The notes beneath the pieces were generated by a model. That model was not told where the DNA came from, searched no databases, and saw only the letters and a list, made by a program, of their open reading frames with translations. This document shows, in pieces, positions 11,697 to 29,633 of a stretch of 64,000 nt of DNA (positions are counted from its first letter, which is position 1; every line of letters starts with the position of its first letter). Location of the stretch: positions 56,012 through 120,011 of the forward strand of contig NW_026042690.1 in the NCBI RefSeq assembly GCF_023856365.1, read 5' to 3'. The position numbers were made by a program, and so were the translations under genes. The stretch comes from Brienomyrus brachyistius (taxonomy: Eukaryota; Chordata; Actinopteri; Osteoglossiformes; Mormyridae).

Positions 11697-13794
11697 TTAT
11701 TTACTTTCAAATCGCATTGTCCACAACCTGATCAAAGGACCAAACTTTAAAATCAGTGCAGGGTAGTGTCGCAAGTAGTGATGCTTAGGCTTTAACCTAT
11801 GTCCTGGAAAGAAAGAAAATCTACAAGCAAGATATTCTTGGATAAGAACGTCAAGGTATGCAACCTCTGGCAATAAAATTTTCTGTGCACAAATCAGCTC
11901 CACAATGTCTTTTAGCTGAAGGGTCAACTGCCAATCATCATCTGTGGGCTCTTTCACCTTGTCACACATGATCACAGGAAGAAGTCTTAGAAAATTCCAG
12001 TTCTGAACAGCCTGACCATAAAGCTTTACTCCATTGGAGTTTACTGCACATGGCTTACTCAACACATCAGAGCCACTGTACTTAAATTTCTTAATGCGTC
12101 TATTCAGAATTGAATAAGTGAACCACTTTTTTTGCTTGATGAAGTACTTCAGGTAAAGGGCTAAATCATAGGAAAGGATACCCTCAAAAATGTCATGGCC
12201 TAAACAAGGTGGCAGGCCAGGCATACAAACATCGAAGTAATTCAATGAATTAAAACTCAGATATTATACCTTCAACGTTTTGTTGTTCCTCAGACTGTAA
12301 AATGCATTTGGATCTGTTTGAAAATCTGTTCGGGTTGTCCGGCAATACCTGCAGAAATATTCAGAAAAACTAAAATTTTCTGTAAATCCACCGATATTAT
12401 GAGACCCCAAATTGTCCCCTGCAATGCACAAAACAGTCCCTTTAACTTTTTCCTCTGCCACCGTTATTCCATTGTCTTCCAGGTCTTTTAAGTCTGCAAT
12501 GAGCCTTGAGAAAACTTTGTCATGGCCAAAGTGTTTGAAGTCTTTTTCCTGACACAGCATTACAAGTGACATGTGGTCTGTACTTGATGAGGTGGTAAAT
12601 TAGCCAGAGACAAATATACAGCTACTACTTTGTGCTGCTTTTTGCTGAACCTAATGGGTTCACCGCCTCAAAAGAATCTTGATATAGAATTAGTTTTAGA
12701 CATGATGGGTTTTGAGAAAAGAACTCATTGTTTTTATATACCTGACCATCACTGACATCACAAAGCACATCAGTGTATGGTACGTATGTACCCTGTGCAG
12801 CACAATTCTGCCATAAGTCTGACTCCAGTAAATGTCTCAAAGTGTCTTTCAATGGAACATAGTAGGCAAACCTCTGTGACCTTGTTTCATCCCTTCCTAA
12901 GTACAACTTTACAGGTTCTGTGTATCTAAACATCTGTTTAAAAGCCCTAGTTCTTGAAAAATTGGTTCTCATTGGTCCTTCATGACTAATGGTGAAAAGG
13001 TCAGATTCCTTCACAACATCACATATACTACCAATAACCTCATCTGTTAATTCAGTTAAGTCACTTTTCAGGAATGCACTTAATTTATTCAAAGTATATG
13101 TCTGTCCTAGTTCATGTATGCTTAGCATCTCTTCAATAATATTTTGTATAGTTGATGCTGGCAGAAGAAACTGCCCATGTAATTTCAAGTAGAAAAGAGA
13201 AATATTTCTAAGAAAAAGGTCACTGAAATTTTCTGTAAGATGGACTTCACCTTCATCAGTCTCACTAAATCTCTCTGTAGGGCCTGTAACTAACGGTTCA
13301 GTTTCAAGAAACTGAGAAACTGTCTCCTTATAAAGATCTCTTATACTGTCCACAGAACATTGTCTGTGTTTCCTGGACATGTAGGCTGTAAACGACGATC
13401 TCACAGTGAACGTATGGTCGCATCCTGTCACCGGACATGTCACAACACGTCCTTCGGCTATATGTTCCTTTAAGTGAGCTGTTAGTGATCTGACATCGCG
13501 ACATTGGCGCTGGCACATAGACATATTACACGTAAACACCGTAAGGGCATTTGTAGTATCAATATATGAATCTGTGTTATGTTTACGGTAAAAATGAGCC
13601 TTAAATTCCCCATATGAACGAAACGTATTGTGGCAATCTGTAGCGCCACACTTGAACACGCATCGTGGTTCATGACGGTGAAGTTTGACATGTAAAACAT
13701 GTTCCCTAAGGGTTTGCACTGATGTTCCACAGAAATAACAACTAAACATTGTAACTGCGTGAACAAACACGCACTCTATTGCTGTTTTAAACAC
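11697..13794 (-). mobile_element. Zinc-finger / CACTA-like transposon gene, frame-damaged
   Basis: Three minus-strand frames read in order as one protein. 13794-12625 (389 codons) begins with several C2H2 zinc fingers (CYFCGTSVQTLREHVLHVKLH, then CPVTGCDHTF) and continues with an acidic stretch. 12572-12264 carries GDNLGSHNIGGF and CRYCRTTR. 12245-11697 carries GLPPCLGHDIFEGILSYDLA and PKHHYLRHYPALI. Between the first two pieces the other frame keeps a continuation (KKQHKVVAVYLSLANL), so at least two frameshifts separate them rather than a clean intron. The last piece stops at MRFESK, where GTAAAT could be a splice donor; the expected C-terminal part is not found downstream. The HDxFEG and DNLGSH motifs suggest the CACTA/EnSpm superfamily, but this assignment is uncertain. 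It is a recent but disabled copy. Confidence 0.6.
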
Positions 13795-13799
13795 CTAAA

Positions 13800-14280
13800 T
13801 GCTGTTTCACATCCCGCTTGCAAATCTAAGTTTTACATGTGCTGCCAAGATACGTTCATGCGCCGTCAACACGGTACATGCTACTCGTGTTTAAAACCAC
13901 ACACTGCTTAACACTGCTTAAAACGATTTAATTTAACTTACCAATTTGCCCAGACACATTTATTTTATTTTATATTCCCACTAGTTTGTAGATTTTTTTT
14001 AAATGTTATGTTTGTTATTGGGTGCTTTCCACTTCATGTACCCACATACAGCGCTGGCTTAAAGCAATACATTCTGGTCCTGACGCAATGCATTGTGGTT
14101 AGATTTTTATCGTCCGCTGCATTATGTCACCATGTCACGTCGTACAAAAACCTCGCGAGAGCAAGACAGATCATCCTGCACCTCTTAAGTGTTATGTAGT
14201 TTTGCCTGAAACGCAAAAATAAAACAAAGCAATTAAAGCCGATCAGTGGCTCAAATTCTGCTGTAGCGATTGAAGAACTT
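13800..14280. other. Upstream flank of the transposon gene with a CTCGCGAG motif
   Basis: No coding sequence seen. CCTCGCGAGA lies at 14151-14160, one base off the TCTCGCGAGA element found at many vertebrate CpG promoters. It sits about 360 bases upstream of the start of the minus-strand zinc-finger frame. Confidence 0.35.
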
Positions 14281-14281
14281 T

Positions 14282-14392
14282 TGTCGGAAGTTGGATTCGA
14301 ACCCACGCCTTACTTCGGAGAACAGAATACCCCTTACTTTGAAAGGCCATTTTCGCTGCGCAGGAGGCTTTAGACCGCTCGGCCATGGGGCA
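14282..14392 (-). pseudogene. tRNA-Leu-like pseudogene
   Basis: Read on the minus strand, TGGCCGAGCGGTCTAAAGCC is a class II tRNA D-arm/A-box, and GGCGTGGGTTCGAATCC is a T-arm/B-box as in tRNA-Leu. The 3' arm ends TTCCGACA, but the 5' arm reads about TGCCCCA and does not pair with it. The middle has extra sequence that gives no convincing anticodon stem. This is therefore a tRNA-derived relic or SINE head, not a working tRNA. Confidence 0.65.
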
Positions 14393-14399
14393 GTTTCCA

Positions 14400-15520
14400 G
14401 TTGAACCCTAAGGAGTAGGTTAAGTCCAGCCTTGGCTTCCAAGCTGACGTTTTTCTACATATGTGCTTGTGTATCATGGACAGTAAGAGGGGGCAGGCAA
14501 GGAGAGAATTTCTCTCTTTGGGGATCAATAGAGTGTTGTTATTATAACGTCTAAAACGTATGATGGTCTGTCGATAAATCAATAACAATATCAATGAAGT
14601 CAATGTTTATCTAAAGGAATCAGAATTCAGGAAAAGCCAGGGGCCGGACCGAGTGTAGGGGGCGTGGCCAGAGACAGCCTGCTGACTGTTCCAAATCATG
14701 GGTGCATGTTACAAGTCCGGAACATATTTTAACTTAGTACTAACTTAGCATCATATTTGATCTGATTCGACTGAATATCCCAGGTTTCCATCTCTCATGC
14801 ATCTGGTGTGACGTGTTTTCAGACTCTCAGGCTGGCGCAAAGAAATCTTACGGGAATTGAACGTCTCACTCCGGTCAGCTGACCAAAGTTGGTAACCTTG
14901 GTATTGTGTGTAGGAGATTCGGTATAACTATAATTTCGTTCTCCATTTACATGCCCGTAGTGTCTTTAACCGGCTGCACAAACTGGATCCGCCTCCATTA
15001 CGACACAACTTTGCCCTTATTGGCTTAAGAATTTAGTCACATACATGACGTATATCTGCTATTTCTCCCGAGAAGCAGGTAAAGCAGTGGTAACTGCTTT
15101 GTAGTTAATTTACCTGGTAAAATTAAGTTTAAATAAATGATATAAATACTGTAATAGTACTCGTGAGCTTTGTTTATTTGTTATTAGTTATTGTAATGTT
15201 GCACTGCTTTATTTGTTTAATCGTCTAGTCTGTGGAGACATTCAAGTTAATCAAATAAGAATTGCACTGTACACTGTACATGACCATAAAAACTTTGTAT
15301 CCTTGAAATAAATGTTTTTGATCTTTTCCTTGGCAGTTATCTTTTTACACAGGGCCTCTATGTACACGATAGTTTTTTTTTTCACGACTAACAGTATGGA
15401 TCAGGAGTTGGTTATTGTAAAAGAAGTAATGTGCATGCAGGTGATATTTGTATAGATTTATCCACACCCTTGTAGCAGTGCTGCCATTGCAGTCAGATCT
15501 CGCAAACTAGGAGTATTAGT
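14400..15520. other. No gene recognised
   Basis: No supportable coding sequence or RNA gene. Confidence 0.4.
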
Positions 15521-15529
15521 TGTCTTTAT

Positions 15530-15735
15530 TTCTCTTTATTTCTTGACGCCAACCCTCTCCATTAATCCGGGCTTGGGACTGGCACCTACCTGAGCTGGCT
15601 TGCTCCCTTAAGTGGCTGGGTTAGGCTAAACTATATATATATATTTACCAAGACTACAATAAAACATCTCGAAATGTGTAGTCTAGCAAAACGCAGTTTA
15701 AAGAAGGTAGCCTACCTGGCGAAATTGCAAACAAA
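15530..15735 (+). repeat. Dispersed repeat; inverted copy at 58.0-58.2 kb
   Basis: This stretch (CCAACCCTCTCCATTAATCC, CTTAAGTGGCTGGGTTAGGC, AAGAAGGTAGCCTACCTGG) reappears in reverse complement at 58020-58230 with the same order of blocks. It is a transposon fragment of unknown family. Confidence 0.75.
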
Positions 15736-15751
15736 TTAAGGGCGTTAGGCA

Positions 15752-16097
15752 GCCTTTCCAAACCGCTTATCCTACTGGATCGCGGGGGGTCTGGAGCCTA
15801 TCCCGGAAGCAATGGGCACGAGACAGGGAACAACCCAGGATGGCGGGCCAGCCCATCGCAGGGCACACTCACACACTATTCACTCACGCATACACTCCTA
15901 TGGGCAATTTAGCAACTCCAATTAGCCTCAGCATGTTTTTGGACTGTGGGGGAAACCAGAGTACCCGGAGGAAACCCCACGATGACATGGGTAGAACATG
16001 CAAACTCCACACACATGTGACCCAGGTGGAGACTCGAACCCGGGCCCTAGAGGTGTGAGGCAACAGTGCTAACCACTGCACCACCATGCTGCCCCCT
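15752..16097 (-). mobile_element. SINE with pol III head and L2-like tail
   Basis: On the minus strand the element starts at about 16097 with a tRNA-like head: A-box GGTGCAGTGGTTAGCACTG and B-box GGGTTCGAGTCTCC. A conserved body follows, ending near GGATAAGCGGTTTGGAAAG. This arrangement, widely repeated in fish genomes, is a tRNA-type head joined to an L2-type LINE tail that provides retrotransposition in trans. It is nearly full length. Confidence 0.75.
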
Positions 16098-16885
16098 AAA
16101 TGGAAAACCATTAAATACAAAAGGAAAACAAAAGTGCTGTAAGACTGTATACTTATGTGTATGTTAGTAAAGGCTGTAGCTGACACAACGGACCCCACTA
16201 ATTAGAAAGGGGTAATTGTACACATGTGGCATCCAGTATGTTCTTCTATAACAGTTTTTTTAAAAAAAAAAAAACTCACATTACACAAATTGGCACTATC
16301 AAAACGAGGATTATGGGGAAAATGGGGACTGTGATGGAGATTACATACACGTAGGCATGGTATTTAGTTTTTTTTAATCTGGTCACCTTCCAGAGTAATT
16401 GTAAACTAAAACCATCTTCACCCTATTTGATTCTTTATAAATGGACAATCAGTCGTGCAGTAAATGGGGGTATAGAGAGACACAGAGCTTGTCTAACAAG
16501 AAACCCTGGGAAGCTAACATTAATAGGGTGGGTATGGATAGCAAAACCATTGATACAGATTACAGATTTATATCTCACCTGAACCCTGGCGGGCTCCGTG
16601 CCAATAGGGGTTGGGATTAGGGTTAGTTAACTTAAGTAGTAATATTGATGTGTATATTCTCCTATTCTCCAGTCAGTGAATCGTGAAACGTAATGTTAAT
16701 ATGTTTCTATACCTATATGTTCTGCTTAAAAACCCATAAAGGCAAGCACAGTGTTTAGACATTCTGTTACTTAGACTAGTAAACACTAAGATCCTTCAGC
16801 TTTCAATTAACCTGACACAACAGTCTAAACAACAAATGTGTGCCATGTCATTTGTCATCTTTACATCTTGTATCCTTTATATGGT
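16098..16885. other. No feature recognised
   Basis: AT-rich, short frames only. Confidence 0.4.
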
Positions 16886-16887
16886 AA

Positions 16888-18300
16888 TTGGATTTTCAAG
16901 GTGGAATTGCAGGTCGATCATTTTAAGGATCTAGATGTAAACCTCCCTGGTGTTGCTTTAATATTTTTTTTGCACAATTTGCTTCACACACTTCCTCCAG
17001 CAGAGAAGCTTACAATACTACACCCCACCAAATGACTGGATGATGCCTTTTTATTTAAGGTCTGGCTGTGAGCCTCGATTACCGATACACTATCTTCAGG
17101 CTCCTGCCGGGATCAGTCAGTATGGTGGACCTTTGGAGGAATGGGTACAAAACCATCAGGAAAGTTTGCAGGTGCTTCAAGAGTATGTGAAGGCTTAGTT
17201 GGAGGAACAAGCCACACCACGAAATCGGAAACACAATGAGTTGGTTAATGATTAGGGGTTTGATGAAGGTCAGCTGGTGTGTTTGCGGAACCATGTTCGA
17301 GGTAAAATACAGGATCATTGGGATGCCTGTTTGTATATGGTAGTTCGGTGTCCCCAAGATCAGGGTGCAGTTTACTCTGCAACTCCAATGGAGGGGGACG
17401 GGGTTGTCCGTCAAGTTCACCGAACAGAGTTGCGTCCAGTACCACAGGGGGTTGTTATGTCAGGGGAAGATGTTCTGGTAATGTCTCCTGAGTCTGGGTT
17501 GCCCACAGGGGCAACAGAAATGGAATCGGATGAGGACTCTGTGATTTTACGGGGACAGGGCTGGTGGGAGGGGTCGCAATAGAGCATCCACAAGTAGGCC
17601 TCGTATAATGGAGGAGGTTATGTCCCCCCCGAGGTGTAGAGACCAGTTAAACGTTCGGTGAGGTCCACCACTGGTCATCATACCAACCCTTATAAGTTAC
17701 CACGGTCAGTGAATGATCGTTCGGTTGGGGAGGAAGACCAGTGGTTTGGGGATAGAATTCTTAGCTGTGATCGTTGGGTCATCAATTTCATTTTGGGGGA
17801 TGGATTGTAGCCAGGCAATTATAGGCAGGTATAGGAACTGCAGTTCGGACTGGAGGCATAGCCGGGGCGAGATGGCTGTGCATGTTCCGATGGTAGGGCA
17901 TATTGGCAAAGGAGCAGGCACGGGAAAGACAGGCAGGGTCCTGATAGATTTGGTGGAGCATCGGCGGGCATATTGAATTTGCAGTGTAGCAGCCTTTCTG
18001 TTTGCTTGTTTCAGGGGTGAACAATCTTATCCGCAAAGGGCCGGTGTGTATGCAGGTTTTCGCTGCAACTCCCTAATTAGATTTCTAATTAGAGGACTGA
18101 TTAGCTGAAGAGTCCTCATACCTGGTTTTGAAGAGCTGACCTAAAGGTTACCCCAAAAACCTGTTTTTTTTTTTGTTTGAATGGGGCAGTGAGTCATGGG
18201 GTAAACTACTGTTCTTTAGGGGTTTTCAAGGTGGAATTACGGGTCGATAATTTTAAGGATCAGGTTGTAAACCTCCCTGGTGTTGCTTTAATATGTTTTA
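16888..18300 (+). mobile_element. Ty3/gypsy-like retroelement remnant between direct repeats
   Basis: The segment is bounded by two ~75-base direct repeats, 16888-16968 and 18222-18300 (shared AAACCTCCCTGGTGTTGCTT). Inside, 17090-17580 encodes a broken C-terminal part of a retroviral-type integrase: EEWVQNHQESLQVLQEYVKA, then GQLVCLRNHVRGKIQDHWD, then CPQDQGAVYSATP and VRQVHRTELRP. Those last blocks are typical of the chromatin-facing tail of gypsy integrases in fish. Only this 3' end of pol remains; no reverse transcriptase or gag is seen. Whether the direct repeats are truncated long terminal repeats is inference. Confidence 0.65.
18033..18180. repeat. Common fish repeat fragment
   Basis: Begins CCGCAAAGGGCCGGTGTG and runs through TTAGATTTCTAATTAGAGGA, a sequence type that recurs in fish genomes as part of a non-autonomous DNA element. 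No terminal duplication seen. Confidence 0.45.
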
Positions 18301-18680
18301 TCTGAGGTTGTATCGTGTATTATCAAGCCAGCCGGCTTAGTGGCCTCGGGAGCGGGGTTTAGTGGGAGCAGCTGGCTAGTTTTATTTTCTTTTTTGTTTG
18401 TGTCTTTTTCTTTGTTGTATGTATATTTTGGGTTCATTATTAGGCAGGCTGGGCCTTTTGGCACCTGTAGTCTGGGTGCTGGATTGCCCATAGGGGTCTT
18501 TTTTATTGCTGTGATTTGCTGTGTCATTCACTAGTGTGATTTGTGCTGGATGTGTTTTTAAGGTTGTGCTGTGGCGTGTACCTGAGCAAACTTTGGGCAA
18601 CCTGTTCTCTTGTTGGCTTTATTGACAAAGGGTGGATTAGTCTAATTACGGCCTGCTACAAATAGCTGCATATAACGTAT
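18300..18680. other. No gene recognised
   Basis: T/G-rich sequence downstream of the gypsy remnant. It may be part of the same retroelement but nothing proves it. Confidence 0.35.
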
Positions 18681-18762
18681 AAAAAAAATCACCTTATGGG
18701 TGCTCCGTAGGGTAGCAAGATCTTGAGTTTTTTTACAGTACTCGGGTACGTTTTAAAATTTT

Positions 18763-18900
18763 CGACCAATCAGCAAACATTATTCTGACAGCATAGCTGG
18801 GAAACCAATGAAAAGTGAGTGCAACGTTCTAGAACTTGACTTCGGGTTGACGCTCCCTATAAAAGAGCTGGGTACTGCTTCAAGGCGTTCAGTTGGCGCT
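18763..18900 (+). promoter_or_regulatory. Orphan TATA promoter with heat-shock-like element
   Basis: In 140 bases this contains two CCAAT boxes (18766-18770 and 18805-18809), the perfect palindrome GTTCTAGAAC (18826-18835, a TTCnnGAA heat-shock-factor core), and a TATAAAAG box (18858-18865). The spacing suits transcription starting near 18890. The arrangement is textbook for an inducible pol II promoter. No known gene follows; the neighbour is the A-rich leader at 18890-19245. Confidence 0.55.
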
Positions 18901-19245
18901 ACCTCCTGATAGAGTAGCACTGTACGGCTCTTGTTCCGTAAAACAACATCAAAAGGATGAAAAAAAAAACAATATTTAAAGAAGACGAAAAAAAATCAAT
19001 TTTTAAAGAAGACGAAAAAAACATCGTCTAAAAAAATAAGCCAAAAAAATAATATCCGAAGAAGGAAAAACATGCAAAGTAAAAAAAACAAACAAAAATA
19101 AAAAACAATATCCAAAGAAGAAGGAAAAAAACATCCAAAGGGAGAAAAGAAGAACTGAAGGGCAAACGAGGTAGGAGGAAATACAAATTTCGTTTCAGCA
19201 CCGTTGGAGTGCCAAGCCGTGAAAAGCATTTGGCCAGAAGACAAG
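18890..19245 (+). other. A-rich putative leader exon with small ORF and splice donor
   Basis: Downstream of the promoter is an extremely A-rich segment built on short repeats of AAAGAAGACGAAAAA. A 24-codon frame, 18957-19031, begins MKKKTIFKEDEKKSIFKEDE and contains the IFKEDEK motif twice. The segment ends in AGAAGACAAG followed by GTAAGT (donor at 19246), so it looks like a first exon. The acceptor is not identified. It may belong to an unrecognised gene or to a retroelement; no similarity to known proteins is claimed. Confidence 0.35.
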
Positions 19246-19739
19246 GTAAGTGTTGTACCTGTTATTTTAAAACAGCGCTTTTCAAAATGCTGCTTTATAA
19301 TCGTTTGAGATCGTTAGCCAGTGTGACAGCTGAAGGCTTTTTGAGTTTACCAACATAAAGTTTTATTTCTGTATTAGGACATTGTCAGGAACAATGATGT
19401 GTTCATCGCTATGATGTGGTCAAAAAGCGATGCATTGAATCTTAGAAACATTTGTGATTTTTCAAACGATGCTTTTCCTTTTATTTAATCAGTAAAATTT
19501 CCATCGGTTTTATATAGTGCCCCTTGAAATATGTCTTTAGCTCATTTTCCGGGCATTTTACTAGAATGCATCCTGAGAAATACACAAGCTCTGCTGCATT
19601 TCCGTGCCTCGATGTTTAGTGCCGAGTATAATTGTTGCAGTTGCCTTTTATATATTCCATGAGACCTGTTGGTACCAAGAGAAGTGTGAGACTGTCAGGG
19701 TGAATTTATCATACAATCGCACGCATAAATACCTGAGGG

Positions 19740-20245
19740 TTGCCAGTCCTTTTGCGTTGTTACAGGAGGACTAGAGCTGACGAGTGTGTTTCTACACACT
19801 ATCAAGGGCATTGTAGTACAGTTTTCTCAGGTGGGAGAATGCTGCCGATCTCCTATTTGACAATACAGCCCTTGATATATTAGAATATTACAGAACTAGA
19901 AGCCTTTTGCAAGGAAGAATGTGAGAAAATCCCAAGTACAAGAACTGAAAGCCTTTCAGCTGGCTATAAGAAGCGCTTGTAAGCTGTGATATCTGGCAGA
20001 GGAGGTGTTACTAAGTACTGATTACGTAGGGTGCCCAAACTTTTGCAGAGTGCCATAATAATGTTTTTATTTTGTAATTTTGTTCAATTTATGGCATAAA
20101 AAGTAACTATTCATCAATGTTTGCTGAAAATATTGTGTATTTTCCCCCCAGTTCCTAAAGAGACTGTATTAACTGATATTGTTGCTTTTGTAATTGAAAA
20201 GATGTTATTTGTCAAGGGGTGCCAAACCTTTGCATAAGACTGTAC
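19740..20245 (+). pseudogene. Tc1/mariner 3' relic
   Basis: The plus strand keeps the end of a transposase (YKKRL, stop, AVISGRGGVTKY at about 19970-20020, the usual Tc1/mariner C-terminus). A typical 3' flank follows, ending GGGGTGCCAAACCTTTGCAT at about 20217-20236, which resembles a terminal inverted repeat. A partial copy of the same end motif lies at 20029. The 5' part is gone. Confidence 0.6.
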
Positions 20246-20365
20246 ACAGTGTGTGTATGTGTTTATGTGAGTGTGTGTCTGTGTGTGTGTTTATATATAT
20301 ATATATGTGTGTGTGTGTGTATATATTTCTGTATATGCATGTGTATATATATATTTATATATAGT
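20246..20365. repeat. (TG)n/(TA)n microsatellite
   Basis: Alternating GTGTGT and TATATA runs. They generate short artefactual frames. Confidence 0.85.
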
Positions 20366-20459
20366 TCACACACATTCAAACTTATTTGAATACACATTCA
20401 AAATAATTTTTATTATTATTATTTTCGTTTTTTTTTTTTTTTGTGTTTTAAAATGTTTT

Positions 20460-20870
20460 ATTTTTGCAATGGAAATAAAAATAAAGCAGTTCTCCATAAA
20501 GGAGGGATGGTGGATGGAATATATATATACATATATATAAAATAATTGTCACACAACCTGGGTGACATGCCTTGCCTGCTCACCCAGTTTTAGTGCACCT
20601 TAGTTATTCATAATGACCATCTAGTCTCGATACACCCATGAATATATATGTATATATATATATATATATATATAGTTTTTCTGTTTTTTTTTTGCAATAG
20701 ACAATAAAAATAACGCAGTTCTCCGTAAAGGAGGGATGGTGGATGGAATATATATATACATATATATATATAAAATAATTGTCACACAACCTGGGTGACA
20801 TGCCTTGCCTGCTCACCCAATTTTAGTGCACCTTAGTTATCCATACTGACCATCTAGTCTCGACACACCC

Positions 20871-20905
<35 letters not shown>

Positions 20906-21335
20906 GATATTTTTTCTTTTTCTTGTGTTTTTTTTTTCGCAATGGATATTAATAATAAAGCAGTCCTCCGTAAAGGAGGGGTGGTGGAGGGAATATATAT
21001 ATACATTTATATAAAATAATTGTCACACAACTGGGGTGACATGCCTTGCCTGCTCACCCAATTTTAGTGCACCTTAGTTATCCATAATGACCATCTAGTC
21101 TCGATACACCCATAAATATATATGTATATATATATATATATATATATAGTTTTTTTTTTTTTTTGCAATAGACAATAAAAATAACGCAGTTCTCCATAAA
21201 GGAGGGATGGTGGATGGAATATATATATACATATATATAAAATAATTGTCACACAACCTGGGTGACATGCCTTGCCTGCTCACCCAATTTTAGTGCACCT
21301 TAGTTATCCATACTGACCATCTAGTCTCGACACAC

Positions 21336-21390
<55 letters not shown>

Positions 21391-22254
21391 GATATTTTTT
21401 CTTTTTCTTGTGTTTTTTTTTTCGCAATGGATATTAATAATAAAGCAGTCCTCCGTAAAGGAGGGGTGGTGGAGGGAATATATATATACATTTATATAAA
21501 ATAATTGTCACACAACCTGGGTGACATGCCTTGCCTGCTCACCCAATTTTAGTGCAACTTAGTTATCCATAATGACCAACTAGTCTCGATACACCCATAA
21601 ATATATATGTGTGTATATATATATATAGTTTTTTTGTGTTATTTTTTTGCAATAGACAATAAAAATAACGCAGTTCTCCATAAAGGAGGGATGGTGGATG
21701 GAATATATATATACATATATATAAAATAATTAATGTCACACAACCTGGGTGACATGCCTTGCCTGCTCACCCAATTTGAATGCACCTTAGTTATCCATAA
21801 TGACCATCTAGTCTCGATACACCCATAAATATATATGTATATATATAGTTTTTTTTTTTCGCAATGGACAATAAAAATAACGCAGTTCTCCGTAAAGGAG
21901 GGATGGTGGATGGAATATATATATACATACATATAAAATAATTGTCACACAACCGGGGTGACATGCCTTGCCTGCTCACCCAATTTTAGTGCACCTTAGT
22001 TATTCATAATGACCATCTAGTCTCGATACACCCATAAATATATATGTATATATGTATTGTTTTTTTTTTTTTTTTTTTTGCAATAGACAATAAAAATAAC
22101 GCAGTTCTCCATAAAAGAGGGATGGTGGATGGAATATATATATACATATATATAAAATAATTGTCACACAACCTGGGTGACATGCCTTGCCTGCTCACCC
22201 AATTTTAGTGCACCTTAGTTATCCATACTGACCATCTAGTCTCGACACACCCAT
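20460..22254. repeat. Eight-copy satellite of ~215-260-bp units
   Basis: Eight head-to-tail units start near 20478, 20709, 20950, 21177, 21439, 21660, 21876 and 22093. Each contains an AAAGGAGGG-type block, a variable (TA)n run, TGTCACACAACCTGGGTGAC, CATGCCTTGCCTGCTCACCC and CATCTAGTCTCGA, then a second (TA)n and a poly-T. Unit length varies mainly through the (TA)n runs. Units 3 and 5 share a variant (CAGTCCTCCG, GGAGGGGTGGTGGAGGG) absent from the others, so the pairs 2-3 and 4-5 look like a duplicated dimer. It lies just upstream of the first clcn7 exon seen. Confidence 0.9.
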
Positions 22255-29153
<6,899 letters not shown>

Positions 29154-29421
29154 TGCGTGGAAGGCGACTGCCGTGCTGCTCACCAGGCCAACCCCCCCTG
29201 CCCCCAGTCAGCCCCCGCCAGAACCCGCACCGGTCGTGCATTTCAGCAAAGTCCGGAACCCGGGATGCCAATGACTGACTTTCTGGTTTCGTTCACCGAG
29301 GGTTGGTTGTGATGGGGGAGGGGATCGATTCCATGTGTGTTTTGCGACTTTTTGTTGCCCCCTCCCAGTTTGCACATAAAATAATTTATCCGTTATGTTT
29401 TTAAAGCACTTCAGAGAGAGA

Positions 29422-29427
<6 letters not shown>

Positions 29428-29482
<55 letters not shown>
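29428..29482. repeat. (TG)n microsatellite
   Basis: About 27 TG dinucleotides after a short (GA) run. Confidence 0.95.
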
Positions 29483-29483
<1 letters not shown>

Positions 29484-29585
29484 TTCTACACACACTTGGG
29501 TGTCAGTCCCGCTCTGTGGTCATTTGCAAAGCTTTGGTAGCATTGTGATATACATTAGTGTAAATGTGTAAAAAGCATTTCAAGC

Positions 29586-29593
<8 letters not shown>

Positions 29594-29631
<38 letters not shown>
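29594..29631. repeat. (GA)n microsatellite
   Basis: Pure GA run of about 18 units. Confidence 0.95.

Positions 29632-29633
<2 letters not shown>

Noticed and set aside
14282..14392. Functional tRNA-Leu
   Set aside because: The acceptor arms do not pair and no proper anticodon arm forms.
20271..22198. Tyr/Ile-rich peptides on both strands
   Set aside because: They are translations of (TA)n runs within the satellite.
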